In this document: one piece after another, positions 18,646 to 30,193 of the stretch
Position numbering within the stretch: position 1 is the stretch's first letter
Layout of the letters: each line of letters begins with the position of its first letter
Source of the DNA: Candidula unifasciata
Lineage: Eukaryota > Mollusca > Gastropoda > Stylommatophora > Geomitridae
Assembly (NCBI GenBank): GCA_905116865.2
Contig: CAJHNH020000838.1
Span: 1-64,000, forward strand
Direction of reading: 5' to 3'
Length of the DNA stretch: 64,000 bases
Notes under the pieces: generated by a model
The model's database searches: none
What the model saw: the letters and a program-made list of their open reading frames with translations, nothing else
What the model was told of the DNA's origin: nothing
Program-made: the position numbers and the translations under genes

Positions 18646-19569
18646 TCTTTAAGTCAACACACAATCATAATCACGATCAGCCACAGAGATAACAGATTAT
18701 TGAACCGTGCCCCTGCAAACAAGGAACGGCTACCAATCGACAGTTCATCATAGTTTTCCAAAGTGTGCAATTTCTTTCCTGGGGAAGGGGTTAAGAAAAA
18801 GGGTGGGGGAGGACATAAACAGATCCACTGGGCCTGGTAAATACTGGTGGCGTATATCCGTGGAGGGGGGAGGAGCGGGGGGGGGGGGGGGGGGGGGAGA
18901 ACAAAATAATTCCCGAGGAGGGACGGTAGCAGCGTCTGATTACAAACACGATCTGAGAAAGCGTCTGACAACAATACACACCAAAACTAAACAATGTGGT
19001 TTATCCTTTTCATTTTAAATGTATTCTTGATTTTTATTTTGATATTATCCGTAAACTAATTCTTGTGTATGTAAAGCGAATATTAATGTTGACGATTATT
19101 TTTTGAATGTGTAAAGATGTAATCGTCAAGAAGTGTTATATTAATCTTCCTTGAGTGTGGGGCTTAAGACTTAGACAACAGATACGCTAAAGACAGCAAG
19201 TCAATTTCCCAAAAGCACTACGCATTTTTTATAATTATTACTAAAAATGGGGGCAGTAGAGCACATAGTTTGGGAATCTGGATTCTATGCCAACAACACA
19301 CGAACAAACGTCTGCCAGAAGCACGTATCAAGGGCGAAGGGTGACCCGTGTAGAAGGAATGACTTGACGAGGTCACATCACAGCACTTAGTACACACTGC
19401 CCTGGATACAGGAGAGGGCAGACACTTCACTGTGCTCACATCATAATAAACTAACAGTTTTTGTTTTCTTTTTTTTTTCACGTTTAAGCAGCTTATATCA
19501 ATTAAAAAAACAATATAAACATGATAATATCAGAATCTACAATGAGAAAAGAGAAGTAATGTCAACAAA

Positions 19570-19680
19570 TGTAGATCCAGCCTTGAGCGATTACCAGGTA
19601 AAGTCCCGAGAAGTAAAGGCGGCCGCTGTGATGCTGAACACACATTACCCACGCAGCCATGAATGCCCGACACGCCTGAA
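19570..19680 (+). mobile_element. SINE family B fragment
   Basis: ATTACCAGGTAAAGTCCCG, AGAAGTAAAGGCGGCCGCTG and GATGCTGAACACACATTACC match the central-to-late part of family B. Confidence 0.6.
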
Positions 19681-19689
19681 AGCCTGGAG

Positions 19690-19985
19690 AAAAGTCATTT
19701 ACTCACGTGTACTAATGTAAAAGTCAAGTCGGGAGATGTGAACCAGCGTCATTGCACACGGTTATAAACCATCAGTGCTCTGCCACCAGCACGGTTAGCT
19801 GATTAGAAAATGTCCGCCTGTGTCGCCGACAGCACGAAACTCCGTAGCTACAGCGATATTCCTCCATTTACCCCAGAGTATTAACTCTGGTACCCATTTC
19901 CTAGAGGCTGGGTGAACCCCCGGGAACCGCCCAGTTTCGAACACCGGCCGTGGGCTGCAGCGAGTCGCAGCTGGATTAAAGAAAG
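19690..19985 (-). mobile_element. Composite tRNA-like SINE sequence
   Basis: On the minus strand GGTGTTCGAAACTGGGCGG and, further on, GGTGGCAGAGCACTGATGG with GCTGGTTCACATCTCCC look like boxes from two tRNA-derived heads in tandem. A small inverted repeat CCAGAGTTAATACTCTGG lies between them. Confidence 0.5.
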
Positions 19986-20016
19986 CGGCCCCACAACATG
20001 AAGACAGAAGCATGAC

Positions 20017-20219
20017 TGACTGACTTTCTACCCCACCAGGACATCACACAAGCGATAAACACCCGATGACACAAAGTGCCACCATGTGGATGAGGATCGC
20101 CGTGGAGAGGTCCCAGAAACCGCGTTCAGACATTTGGCCATATTTATGGCCTGCCTATATTGCGGCCCCTGGCAAAAGCCAGAGTAGGGCTTCAAATGAC
20201 AAAAAATTTCGTCCTGAAA
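20017..20219. mobile_element. Dispersed repeat, copy 1 (second copy at 42472)
   Basis: About 200 bp that matches 42472-42675 at roughly 90 percent or more by eye, e.g. ACATCACACAAGCGATAAAC, CACAAAGTGCCACCATGTGG and GCCTATATTGCGGCCCCTGG. Class unknown. It ends against a LINE remnant. Confidence 0.85.
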
Positions 20220-20269
20220 AGATAGACAGAAGCATTGACTAAATATAGCATTAGAGTGCAAAGACGTTA

Positions 20270-20745
20270 GCAGGCATGGGAGTCTTAATATTTGGGTACA
20301 ATATTCACTGAAGATGGGAAACTGGATGAATAAATTAACATCAGATGCGGTAAAGCAAACCAAGTATTGCGACAGCTGCCCCCCCCCCCCCATGCCATTT
20401 TTATTAACAACATAAGGAAATCCTAATGAGCTCAAAGAGACATCAAAGCATATTCATTTCACTCCTATGCTGCCAGTGCCATATATGGTCAATCACAACA
20501 AACCATTAAAAAAATGTGCAACCAAGGTAATGAGACGTTTGGGAATGATAAGAAGAGGTCGGCACAGAATCAGTTCTAAATGACATACAAAGAAATGGTC
20601 TGAAAACTGAATGCCTTGTATAGCCATACTACAGGGCAAACGCCACAAGAGGAGAAAGACGTAGGTAGAGCACCAGGTAAATTGAAAAAAATATGTACAG
20701 ATAACATCGGAGCTTACAACATGTGTTTATGGTCCAGGTGACCTG
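20270..20745 (+). mobile_element. Decayed LINE copy related to 39110-40164
   Basis: ACTGAAGATGGGAAACTGGA, GGTAAAGCAAACCAAGTATT and CAATCACAACAAACCATTAA match the frame at 39319-40164 in order. Many indels, stops and a poly-C run interrupt it. Its 3' end passes straight into a GAA array. Confidence 0.85.
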
Positions 20746-21264
20746 AACAGCAAGAAGAAAAGGAAGAAGAAAGGAAGAAGAAAGAGGAAGAAGGTAGAAG
20801 AAGAAGAGGAGCGAAGAAGAAGAAAAGAAGAAGAGGAAGAGGAAGAGGAAGAAGAAGACATCGGAGAAAAAGAAGAAGAAAAAGAAGAAGAAGAAAGAAG
20901 AAGAAGAAGAAAGAAGAAGAAGAAAGAAGAAGAAGAAGAAGAAAAGAAGAAGAAAAGAAGAAGAAGAAAGAAAAAAGAAAAAGAAAAAGAAGAAGAAGAA
21001 AGAAAAAGAAGAAGAAGAAGAAGAAGAAGAAGAATAAGAAGAAGAAGAAGAAGAAGAAAGAAGAAGAAGAAAGAAGAAGAAAGAAGAAGAAGAAAAAAAG
21101 AAGAAGAAGAAGAAGAAAAGAAAGAAGAAAGAAGAAGAAGAAAGAAGAAAGAAGAAGAAGAGAAGAAAGAAGAAGAAGAAGAAGAAGAAGAAGAAGAAGA
21201 AGAAGAAGAAGAAGAAGAAGAAGAAGAAGAAGAAGAAGAAGAAGAAGAAGAAGAAGAAGAAGAC
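20746..21264. repeat. (GAA)n/(GAAA)n polypurine tract at a LINE 3' end
   Basis: About 520 bp of almost pure purine on the plus strand. It ends in a long perfect (GAA)n run (about 21170-21262). The Phe/Leu/Ser-rich minus frame of 250 codons is an artefact. Confidence 0.97.
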
Positions 21265-22063
21265 TGCTGGTACCTTGCCTCTCAGGGAGATGTACTCCGA
21301 CTTCGAAGGAAGCTCCCCATGCTTTTGGGTAGGCAGTGGGTCTATTCTTGTTTTTTCTATGACAGTGAGAAACTGAAAGCCTCGGCACTACGTCACCACA
21401 CACACACACACAAGTGCGACTCTTGTGATAGCAACTGTGACCTATGTGCATTTCCTGCCAGGTCAAAATGAAGGGTGACGTTTGACCCTAAAAGATAATT
21501 TTTATTTGCTAACATATTTTTTTAGGGGGGGGGGGGGGGGGGGGGCAGTGTTTAAAGGCGTTTTCTTCAAAACAAAGCTTAGGCTGGTTTGTCCTAGTTG
21601 CAACGATATCCGGTTCGGATCCACTGTGGGTCTGACCCACCGGGACTCGCTAACACATGCGATCAGAACCAGGCCAATTGCTGTTATCTATAGAATGTTC
21701 TGGTGATCGTGCAGACCCGAGACTGTGTGTCAAGGAAAGGATCCCACCTCCATACGGAGAGAATCAGCATGGACTGTCAAACAGTAGACAACCACCAAAA
21801 GTCGCCATGCTAACTTGGTTCTTGTTTCTCTCTTAGCAGTCAAGCAATACGTAGAACCTCTTCTTCCTTTCTGTCTTCTTCCCCCCCCCACCTCCTTTTT
21901 TTCTGTTCCCCTTTTCTTCTTCTTCTTCTTATAGCGGGACCAACTTTTTGGCCGAATACGAATAGTGTATAGTGTGTAAAATATATATATATAACACATT
22001 CATAATGTCAAATGTATGCTGAACTTTTACTTCACATAAAATAGCACAGAATAGTCATCTTCT
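21265..22063. other. Spacer with simple repeats, nothing coding
   Basis: It includes (CA)n at about 21399-21412, a G-run of about 22 at 21524-21545, (CTT)n near 21916-21930 and a CCGAATACGAATAG motif at about 21950 that recurs in the hAT-like end at 22970. Confidence 0.5.
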
Positions 22064-22780
22064 TTAGCATTCTGAGCCCTAGAGGTTTACTGCTGCAGAT
22101 ATCACTCGTCTCCATTCATCTCTCTGGCAGGCCTTCTCTGCAAAATTTGTGACACCAGTTGTTTGCAGGTCTGACTGGACATTAGCTCTCGAACTTCTTG
22201 TTTGTCTGCCTCGTGGTCTACGCCTATTCCTCTCTCAGGTGTATACAGTTTTACTGGTGTATACAGTTTTTACTTCTCTGTCATCTGACATTATTTCAAT
22301 ATGCCCCAACTATTTTAGTCTGTAAGCTCTCATGATGCCAGTGATAAATGGTGATTGAAACAGATTATGTATTACGTTGTTGCTTGTCACTCTCCATTCC
22401 CCGCTGTTAGCATCTTTGATAGGTCGAAAGATTTGTCGTAAGACTGTTTTCGAAAACATGTAATAGAGCCTCATCTCTTTTATTTCTGCTTCAAGTTTCA
22501 GCGCCATATAAAACGACTGGTCTTATCAACGTTTTATACATTTTGATCTTGGTGTTGCGAGACAGACACTCTGACTTTAGCAGATGTTGAAGGGCATGGT
22601 ATACTTTTTTTCTAGATTGTATTTCTTTTCTCAGCATGTTGGAGCAGTTGAAGTTTGCACCCAAGTACTTATAGTTTCCGTTCGTTTGATTTTTATATTA
22701 TCGACTTGGATGTGGCCGGAGTTTATATTCTTTCCATGTCTAGTTAGTTTTCGTACAGAATAGTAAACACTTAAAAATAT
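22064..22780 (-). mobile_element. LINE reverse transcriptase C-terminal fragment
   Basis: Read on the minus strand across frameshifts: a VLRQIFRPIKDANSGEWRV block, then LGHIEIMSDDREVKTVY, RNRRRPRGRQTRSSRANVQS and VTNFAEKACQRDEWRRVIS. This is the standard order at LINE ORF2 C-termini (L-G-H, RRPRGR, D-x-x-x-WRR). In-frame stops show decay. Confidence 0.82.
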
Positions 22781-22969
22781 TTTATGTTTTTCATCTTTTA
22801 GTCAATCTTTGGTAACTAATAACTAGGAATGAAAGAACCCTAAGTATTATAACAAGTAACTAAACTTGGAAATTGTCACTGACAGCTTAGTTAATGAAGG
22901 AAAGCTGCATTAGCTTTCAACAAAACCAGTCGTTCCATGTTGTCAACATTAAGGCCGTGTATGTAAGAA

Positions 22970-23097
22970 GCGGGTGTAAGGTAACTACTATTCGTATTCG
23001 GCCCGGCCGCAACTATTCTGCCGAATACCGAATAGTCAATAGGCTCCCTATTCGGCCCCGAAGCGAATACGAAGCAAATATTCGGTACAGCCCTAGT
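22970..23097 (-). mobile_element. hAT-like terminal segment
   Basis: The minus strand begins TAGGGCTGTACCGAATATTT and continues with repeated, partly inverted ATTCGG/CCGAAT motifs. The AGGGCTG start and palindromic ATTCGG subterminal repeats are typical of hAT ends. The partner end was not found, but a related motif lies at about 21950. Confidence 0.5.
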
Positions 23098-23439
23098 TCT
23101 CACCCTATCCTTTAGCCAGAAATGACAGGCAGGAGAACATGAGAAGAATACGTGTGTTCACTGATAAGAGAAGTTCAGAAAGAATTGTCAGTATCAGAGA
23201 GCAACACACACACAAAAAACAAAAACAAGTTAACATAAAAGTAAACACCGCTGGTCCCGGCCAGGTAATCGTCGCAGTTTCTGAGAACTATAACGTGTGT
23301 GTGGTGTGAGGTGTGGGCAAGGTATATGTCTTCGGTGAGAAACACACACGCTTGTACTACAAGAAACACAAATACAGGTTAATGACCCCTAGAGCAGGAA
23401 TAGAGAGTGAGAGCTGAAGAAGCGATGTCAAAGAGACAC

Positions 23440-23449
23440 ACACACAGAG

Positions 23450-23537
<88 letters not shown>
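23440..23537. repeat. (GA)n microsatellite
   Basis: Nearly perfect GA dinucleotide over about 95 bp; the surrounding Arg/Glu and Leu/Ser frames are artefacts. Confidence 0.97.
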
Positions 23538-23540
<3 letters not shown>

Positions 23541-23894
23541 TGAAGTATGTGTGCGGAATGTTCAGCTTGTTGAAATTCACATGACTTGGGTAGATAAGTT
23601 GACAGAGAGCAAGTAAAGAACATACCGGTATCCTTCCCTCACCCCACCGCTACATACATTTACACACATACATACGTACACATAAACACAGAGTCAAGTA
23701 TAAGGCACGCCGTCTCGTTGGCACATTTGTGGATCTACATAACACACACAGCCCAAAATATTCATGTTGAAACAATCCTCCATACACAGACACATACAAA
23801 AACGATCAATTTGTTTGACAGTGTTGAATACGGAAAATCACTGCTATAAATGAGTTTTTAACCAAATATTAATAAACGTAACATGAATTAAAAC

Positions 23895-24327
23895 CTCGTT
23901 TATTGTTACACTTAATCAACAATACCGTAAAACCTCGTATACTGTTACACTTATATCAACAATACCGTAAAACCTCGTATGCTGTTACACTTACATCAAC
24001 AATACCGTAAAACCGTCTTAACACGAATTCAAAGAGAGTGACAATTGAGTCTGTGTTAACACGAATTCCAAGAGAGTGACAACTGAGTCTGTGTTAACAC
24101 GAATTCCAAGAGAGTGACAATTGAGTCTGTGTTAACACGAATTCCAAGAAAGTGACAACTGAGTCTGTGTTTACACGAATTCCAAGAGAGTAACAATCGA
24201 GTCTGTGTTAACAATTCGTCCATACCAGGAAACAATAACCATATTACATCGCTGCTGGGACCACAACTGTGTTCATGTTAACAGTGCGATCTTCTTAAAC
24301 GAGTTCGCATTAACCAGGCCTAACTGT
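23895..24327. mobile_element. pogo/Tigger-like MITE with internal tandem arrays
   Basis: The left part is three units of about 40 bp that each include CCGTAAAACCTCGTATACTG, which resembles a pogo-type terminal repeat (CAGTAAAACCTCGT...). About five 38-bp units with GTGTTAACACGAATTCCAAG follow. The right part (CGCTGCTGGGACCACAACTG, TTCGCATTAACCAGGCCTAA) is homologous to the right end of the MITE at 48584-48751. Confidence 0.7.
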
Positions 24328-24334
24328 CAAAACA

Positions 24335-24425
24335 AGAAGTAACAATTGAGTCTGTGTTAACACGAATTCCAAAGAGAGTGACAATTGAGTCTGAGTTAAG
24401 ACGAATTCCAAGAGAGTGACAACTA
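24335..24425. repeat. Detached copies of the 38-bp unit
   Basis: Two further GTGTTAACACGAATTCCAAA-type units lie just outside the MITE right end, followed by a short (ACTACT)n tract to about 24480. Confidence 0.8.
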
Positions 24426-24764
24426 CTAGTACAACTGTTTACAACTACTATTACAACTACTACTACAACTACTACTATTACTCAATCAACAATTGTGTAT
24501 AAATACACACATACTTCTCTATTGCTGAATGTACTATCCATCACCACGGCTGCACGTATTTCCTAGCTACAGCAGTGCAACATACTGACATTTACCCACA
24601 GCACTGACTTTATCGGCATATACCAAAACAAGGAAGGAAGAGACTTTGAAATGATTTAACAGTATCGAATTTACACAGCTTGGAGAATTCAGCCCACAGT
24701 TAAACAAGTGACATTTAAAACATCAGTCAAAAATGACTAAAATCAGAGTCAACCAATAGGCCAT

Positions 24765-24802
24765 GGGGGGGGGGGGGGTGGTGGGGGGGGGGGGGGGGGG
24801 GT
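24765..24802. repeat. Poly-G tract
   Basis: About 38 bases of G with two T interruptions; one of several long G or C runs in the window and a likely sequencing trouble spot. Confidence 0.95.
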
Positions 24803-24894
24803 AGTGATTCACGTAGGCATAGCATGAAATTCTACCCCTACAATCTTTGACTGTGAATGTATTACTTTGAAAAACCAGTTTTCACAATCTGGTT

Positions 24895-25835
24895 TTGTTA
24901 TACACATTATGTTGACAGAACACATTTTCTGGTGACAGAACACATATTCTGTGACATAACACATATTCTGTGACATTAACCACATTCTGGTGACAGAAAC
25001 AAGAAGAAGACAGAACGAATATTCTGGTGACAGAACATAGGAGGTGACAGAACAGATTCTGGTGACAGAACACACATTCTGTGACAGAACACATATTCTG
25101 TGACATAACACATATTCTGTGACATAACACATATTCTGTGACATAACACATATTCTGTGACATAACACATATTCTGTGACATAACACATATTCTGTGACA
25201 GAACACATATTCTGTGAAAGAACACATATTCTGTGACATAACACATATTCTGTGAAAGAACACACATTCTGTGACAGAACACACATTCTGTGACATAACA
25301 CACATTCTGTGACATAACACATATTCTGTGACATAACACATATTCTGTGACATAACGTTTCCACATATTCTGACATAACACATATCTGTGCATAACACAC
25401 ATTCTGTGACCAAACACAATTCTGAAGGAACAGAACTTGAAATATCTGTGACAGAATCGAATTTGTGACATAACACATATTCTGTGACAGAACAGCATTC
25501 TGTGACATAACACAAGTTCTGTGATTTAAACACATATCTGTCAAAAATGACTATGTGACATACACATATCTGTGACAGAACACATATTCTGTGACAGTAC
25601 GCATATTCGGTGACAGAACACATATTCTGTGACAGAACACGTAGGCATAGCATGAACAAATTCTACCCCTACACATCATTCTGTGACTGTGATTGTTGAC
25701 ACAAACACATTACTTTACAAAAATCATTTGTGACAGAACTGGTTTCTGTTATACAGAAACATTATGGTGACAGAACACATATTCTGGTGACAGAACACAT
25801 ATTCTGTGACAGAACACATATTCTGGTGACAGAAC
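24895..25835. repeat. 19-bp minisatellite, about 45 copies
   Basis: The plus unit is ATTCTGTGACATAACACAT with CAGAACACAT variants. Units between about 25360 and 25560 carry many indels. A diverged copy of the left flank (about 24811-24900) is embedded at 25639-25770. Confidence 0.95.
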
Positions 25836-25869
25836 AGCAATAAGCTGGTGTGGTGGGTGGGAGCGTGCG

Positions 25870-26055
25870 TGCATGTGTGTGAGCAGAATGTGGATTTGTT
25901 TTTGGCTGCCAGGAGCGGATTCGGACTTGATAAGGATCTAAGCTACATACAGCCCTGAGGCCTTTCAATCCACAGCCGATACACCAGGAAAGCTCCCTCT
26001 GGCCATCATGCCTACTCCAATTAGCATGGCACATAATGATGATAATAACGATGAA
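25870..26055 (+). mobile_element. Probable retroelement 3' end with ATG/ATA-rich tail
   Basis: GGAAAGCTCCCTCTGGCCAT, CTCCAATTAGCATGGCACAT and ending ATGATGATAATAACGATG resemble retroelement 3' ends in layout (C-terminal remnant plus short tandem tail). Recognition is partial. Confidence 0.4.
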
Positions 26056-26369
26056 TCATACATATCTGTCATTACATCCGCACAAACATTTTATCTGGGA
26101 CATCAATCAATACAACACTACATTCCTTGTTTGTTCAACATACCCGAACCATAGAACAACAGGTTACTCTTGTAGGCACATGAAGCATCAATGTAAGTGG
26201 AACACGGTATTCGGGATTTGGTGGGTTGGCATCCGAAAGTGGCTCCTTCAGTCACTAAGTGGCAAACCTCTAAGTTGCAGTTCCGGACGAGAGAAATAAA
26301 CAAAACGCTTCGTCATTTGTAAAGCGAGTTTCTCAACTTTCTGGTAGGTACTGTATGTCTATCATTCTG

Positions 26370-27165
26370 TTATAACATCTGTTGATTATTTGATTAAAAT
26401 CAGTTCCTTGCCTTTCGTGTTCTTTGTTGCATATAACATCTGTTGATTTTTTGATTAAACTCAGTTCCTTGCCTTTCGTGTTCTTTGTTGCATATAACAT
26501 CTGTTGATTATTTGATTAAACTCAGTTCCTTGCCTTTCGTGTTCTTTGTTGCATATAATATCTGTTGATTAGTTGATTAAACTCAGTTCTTTGCCTTTCG
26601 TGTTCTTTGTTGCATATAACATCTGTTGATTATTTGATTAAACTCAGTTATTTGCCTTTCGTGTTCTTTGTTGCATATAACATCTGTTGATTATTTGATT
26701 AAACTCAGTTCTTTGCCTTTCGTGTTCTTTGTTGCATATAACATCTGTTGATTATTTGATTAAACTCAGTTCTTTGCCTTTCGTGTTCTTTGTTGCATAT
26801 AACATCTGTTGATTTGTTGATTATAACAGTTCTTCTGTTGATTTTTTGATATAACATCTGTTGATTATTTCATTAAACTTAGTTCTTTGCCTTTCGTGTT
26901 CTTTGTTGCATATAACATCTGTTGATTATTTGATTAAACTCAGTTCTTTGCCTTTCGTGTTCTTTGTTGCATATAACATCTGTTGATTATTTGATTAAAC
27001 TCAGTTCTTTGCCTTTTTGCTTTGTTTCGAGTAACATCTTGTTGCATATACTCAGTTCTTTGCCTTTTGATTTTTTGATATAAATCTGATTATTTCATTA
27101 AACTCAATTCTTTGCCTTTCGTGTTCTTTGTTGCATATAACATCTGTTGATTATATGATTAAACT
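26370..27165. repeat. 61-bp minisatellite, about 12 copies
   Basis: The unit includes TTGATTATTTGATTAAACTC, TTTGCCTTTCGTGTTCTTTG and TTGCATATAACATCTG. Units from about 26812 to 27085 are rearranged and truncated; both flanks are regular. Confidence 0.95.
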
Positions 27166-27924
27166 CAGGTGTTGAAATCTTACACAAGAAAGTAAAAAAT
27201 CCAACGCTAACAACTCTTCTCTTTTTTTTTTTTAATTGGGTCAGAAAAATTACAACGCCCTACTCCTCACATCAACCCTGACACTGCTGAATTACCTAGC
27301 TTTCAACAGTAAAACATGACCTGGTGTCTGTACTCTCGCCAGCATAGGAGAGTTCCTGCACACTCGTCGCAATACTGGAGCAACCACCGGCTGCACACTA
27401 ACTACACGTGCACACACGGCTGAGTGGAACCATTTCCCTTGATCATCCGTAATGCAGAGGTTGTTGAAGTTGCCGGGAAAACATGCACTTGTTTTCAGCC
27501 AGCAAATACCTGCCTTTCGCCTCTCTAATGTTTTTTTCCCTGCGAGTGGGTTTCAGAAGAGAAGGTCCATGTTTCAATAAAGTCTGTGGCGTGACGCTAT
27601 TGCCACTAAGTGCCAACCAACCAAACCTAAGATCTCTCTACTTCATGCAGACAGCACGTCTGTGAAACATGTGCAGTTTTAAAGTTGTGAATCCCAAATC
27701 TGGAATATCTTGTACACATGGCTACAGAGTCTAAATATTATGTCTGTTTCCTTCGTGAGACGACAATTTACTGGATCTTCTGGATTGTGTCATGAATGGG
27801 AAGTGTTTTGATGCGTTCTGGTGGCTGAGTTCAACTATTTTATTGTCCTCATAAATGCATCCTGTCTTTGGTTGTTATATATGACTTCATTATTTTTCTA
27901 AGAAGCCTTCTATTGTCTCTTGGT
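27166..27924. other. Spacer, nothing recognised
   Basis: No supported exon, RNA gene or repeat family seen between the 61-bp array and the short dispersed repeat at 27925. Confidence 0.45.
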
Positions 27925-27975
27925 TCAAACAAGCCCGAAGGGGTTCCTTCCTAAAACCCAGTCCACGTGACAACA
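27925..27975. repeat. Short dispersed repeat, copy 1
   Basis: CAAGCCCGAAGGGGTTCCTT with following TAAAACCCAGTCC and ACACTTTAG matches the segment at 29805-29860 in order. Confidence 0.55.
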
Positions 27976-28490
27976 CACTTTAGTGTGTTGCTATAGAGGG
28001 ATGCATATCTTCCTGATGGCCCACGATCCCACACACACATACCCGTGTGTTTCTATAGAGGAGATGCATGATCTTCAGTCCACAACACACACATATCCGT
28101 GTTTCTATAGAGGAGATGCATGATCTCCAGTCCACGACACACACATATCCGTGTGTTGCTATAGAGGAGATGCATGATCTCCAGTCCACGACACACACAT
28201 ATCCGTGTGTTGCTATAGAGGAGATGCATATCTCCAGTCCACGACACACACATATCCGTGTGTTGCTATAGAGGAGATGCATATCTCCAGTCCACGACAC
28301 ACACATATCCGTGTGATGCTATAGAGGAGATGCATATCTCCAGTCCACGACACACACATATCCGTGTGTTGCTATAGAGGAGATGCATATCTCCAGTCCA
28401 CAACACACACATATCCGTGTGTTTCTATAGAGGAGATGCATATCTCCAGTCCACAACACACACATATCCGTGTGTTGCTATAGAGTCAAA
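27975..28490. repeat. 53-bp minisatellite, about nine copies
   Basis: The unit contains CTATAGAGGAGATGCATATC, TCCAGTCCACGACACACACA and TATCCGTGTGTTG. It starts inside the dispersed repeat at 27925. Confidence 0.95.
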
Positions 28491-28749
28491 AGAAAGGTCA
28501 GATGTAGACAATATCCAACTGTGAAGTTGCGTAGTTGCACCACGCATCGCCTTAATTTTTTATAATACAGTCACAGTCTGCCACATAAAAGGGCAGTAAA
28601 TATTTCGTGTTTATATTTACATTTCCTTCATTTTCCCCTGTCTTCTTCTTCTTTTCCCCGTCTTCTTCCAGCCGTTACCCCCCCCCCCTTTCCCCCGGGT
28701 ATAAACCCTCAACCTACTCTCGCAAAGTCCTCGTATCCGTTAACACGGG

Positions 28750-28870
28750 TGCAATTCACCCCATGCCTTTTTTTTTATCTGTGTAACTGATTACTGATTT
28801 GAGAAACGACATCACAGCACACCGGGCATACCCATAGGTGCTCCGTCTCCCGCAGCAAATGTCTTAAGGT
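28750..28870 (-). mobile_element. LINE 3' tail (same family as 4640 and 58060)
   Basis: The minus strand reads GCACCTATGGGTATGCCCGG then GTGCTGTGATGTCGTTTCTC, followed by an A-run, in the order seen at 4640-4720. Confidence 0.6.
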
Positions 28871-29178
28871 GGCGAAGATAACTCTACCCGTAGCACACTG
28901 ATTATACACACGTCGTTATCTAGCTCTCATACGGCTCTCCTTGCCAGATCCACACTTAATTCCTCGTTCACACATTCCTACACAGTTTATTTCATCTAAT
29001 CTCGCGTCGCCTGACAACATTCTTTCATATATGGTCTTCAGATTATCGCCCTTGTCCAGCATGAATGTTCCCGCAGCTGTCGCTTTTGTATCCTTAAAAT
29101 CAGCTCTTGCATTCCTTTATTTCACCAGTGTAACATTACTGTCTAATTGTCTTCTCCGTCAATATGAGATGCTGCGGC

Positions 29179-29313
29179 TCTCCTTTAAATAACGGTAGCT
29201 TAGTCGGAGTTCAGTCCCCTGGCTGCAGTGCAATTACGGAGTGGAAACGAGGGAACGAAACAAATGAGATAGTTACCTGCGATCCTAGGGTTAGGCACGG
29301 CCAGCTCCAGATT

Positions 29314-29358
<45 letters not shown>

Positions 29359-29730
29359 TATATATCTATATATATATATAGATATATATATATATATATA
29401 TATATTAATATATGCAGCCGGACGTGGTCTTGCGTCGGAAGAACGCGGTCGCTAATTTGAGTCGCAGCGCGTGGTCTACGAGAGTCTTGCGTCGCAAGAA
29501 CGCGGTCGCTAATTTGAGTCGCACCGCGTGGTCTACGAGAGTCTAGCGTCGGAAGAACACGGTCGCTAATGTCAGTCGCAGCACGTGGTCTAGCTCTAGC
29601 AGCCATGTCGACGTCACTTTGTTTTTTTTTATTCGTGACTTGTCCACTCCGTAATTGCACTGCAGCCAGGGGAGTGAACTCCGACTAAGCGGCCGTCGAC
29701 GTCCAACTAGCGACCGTTATTTAAAGGAGA
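29179..29730. mobile_element. Foldback (TIR) element of 552 bp with internal repeats
   Basis: Both ends carry TCTCCTTTAAATAACGGT and, internally, CTTAGTCGGAGTTCA, CCCCTGGCTGCAGTGCAATT and ACGGAGTGGA in opposite orientation, over about 65 bp (left) and 90 bp (right). The interior holds an AT microsatellite (29315-29408) and about three 66-bp direct repeats (29420-29600) with GCGTGGTCTACGAGAGTCT. No transposase and no clear target-site duplication. Confidence 0.8.
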
Positions 29731-29804
29731 ACCATATATTTATATAATTACACCGTCAGGTGAAGAGTGTAGCCTGACTACTATTGTGTCTGCTGGCACA
29801 CAAC

Positions 29805-29860
29805 ACAAAGCCCGAAGAGGTTCCTTCGTAAAATCCTACCCCAAGTGAGTCCAACACTTT
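29805..29860. repeat. Short dispersed repeat, copy 2
   Basis: AAAGCCCGAAGAGGTTCCTT followed by GTAAAATCCTACC and AACACTTTAG parallels 27925-27975. Confidence 0.55.
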
Positions 29861-30193
29861 AGAGGGTGGTAAGTGGGTTTCCCGGCTTTATGATGCTTTT
29901 AACGATCCCAAAACATCCAGAACTGGCCCTAACCCAAACCACCAACGTCCCACGAGAGTGCAGCTTAGGTCCCACGACTGCATGCAGCCTATCTACCACC
30001 CCCTGAAATTTTAAACTGTCCTGTGCCCTGGGGATTTCCCCTGTTTGGGGTAGGATATTCAGAAAGAACCCGGAGATCCTATTTCAACTGCCTATGTTGA
30101 CTTCCTGCAATGGTTGGAAGAAGTGCAATGGCTCTGTTTGTAAGGATCCTGGTGAATAAGGTGAGGCTGCTAAATTCAAGAGCGTGCTTTGAT

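Noticed and set aside
24809..25659. Cys-rich repeat proteins (CYVTEYVLCHRI type)
   Set aside because: Artefacts of the 19-bp array in three frames.
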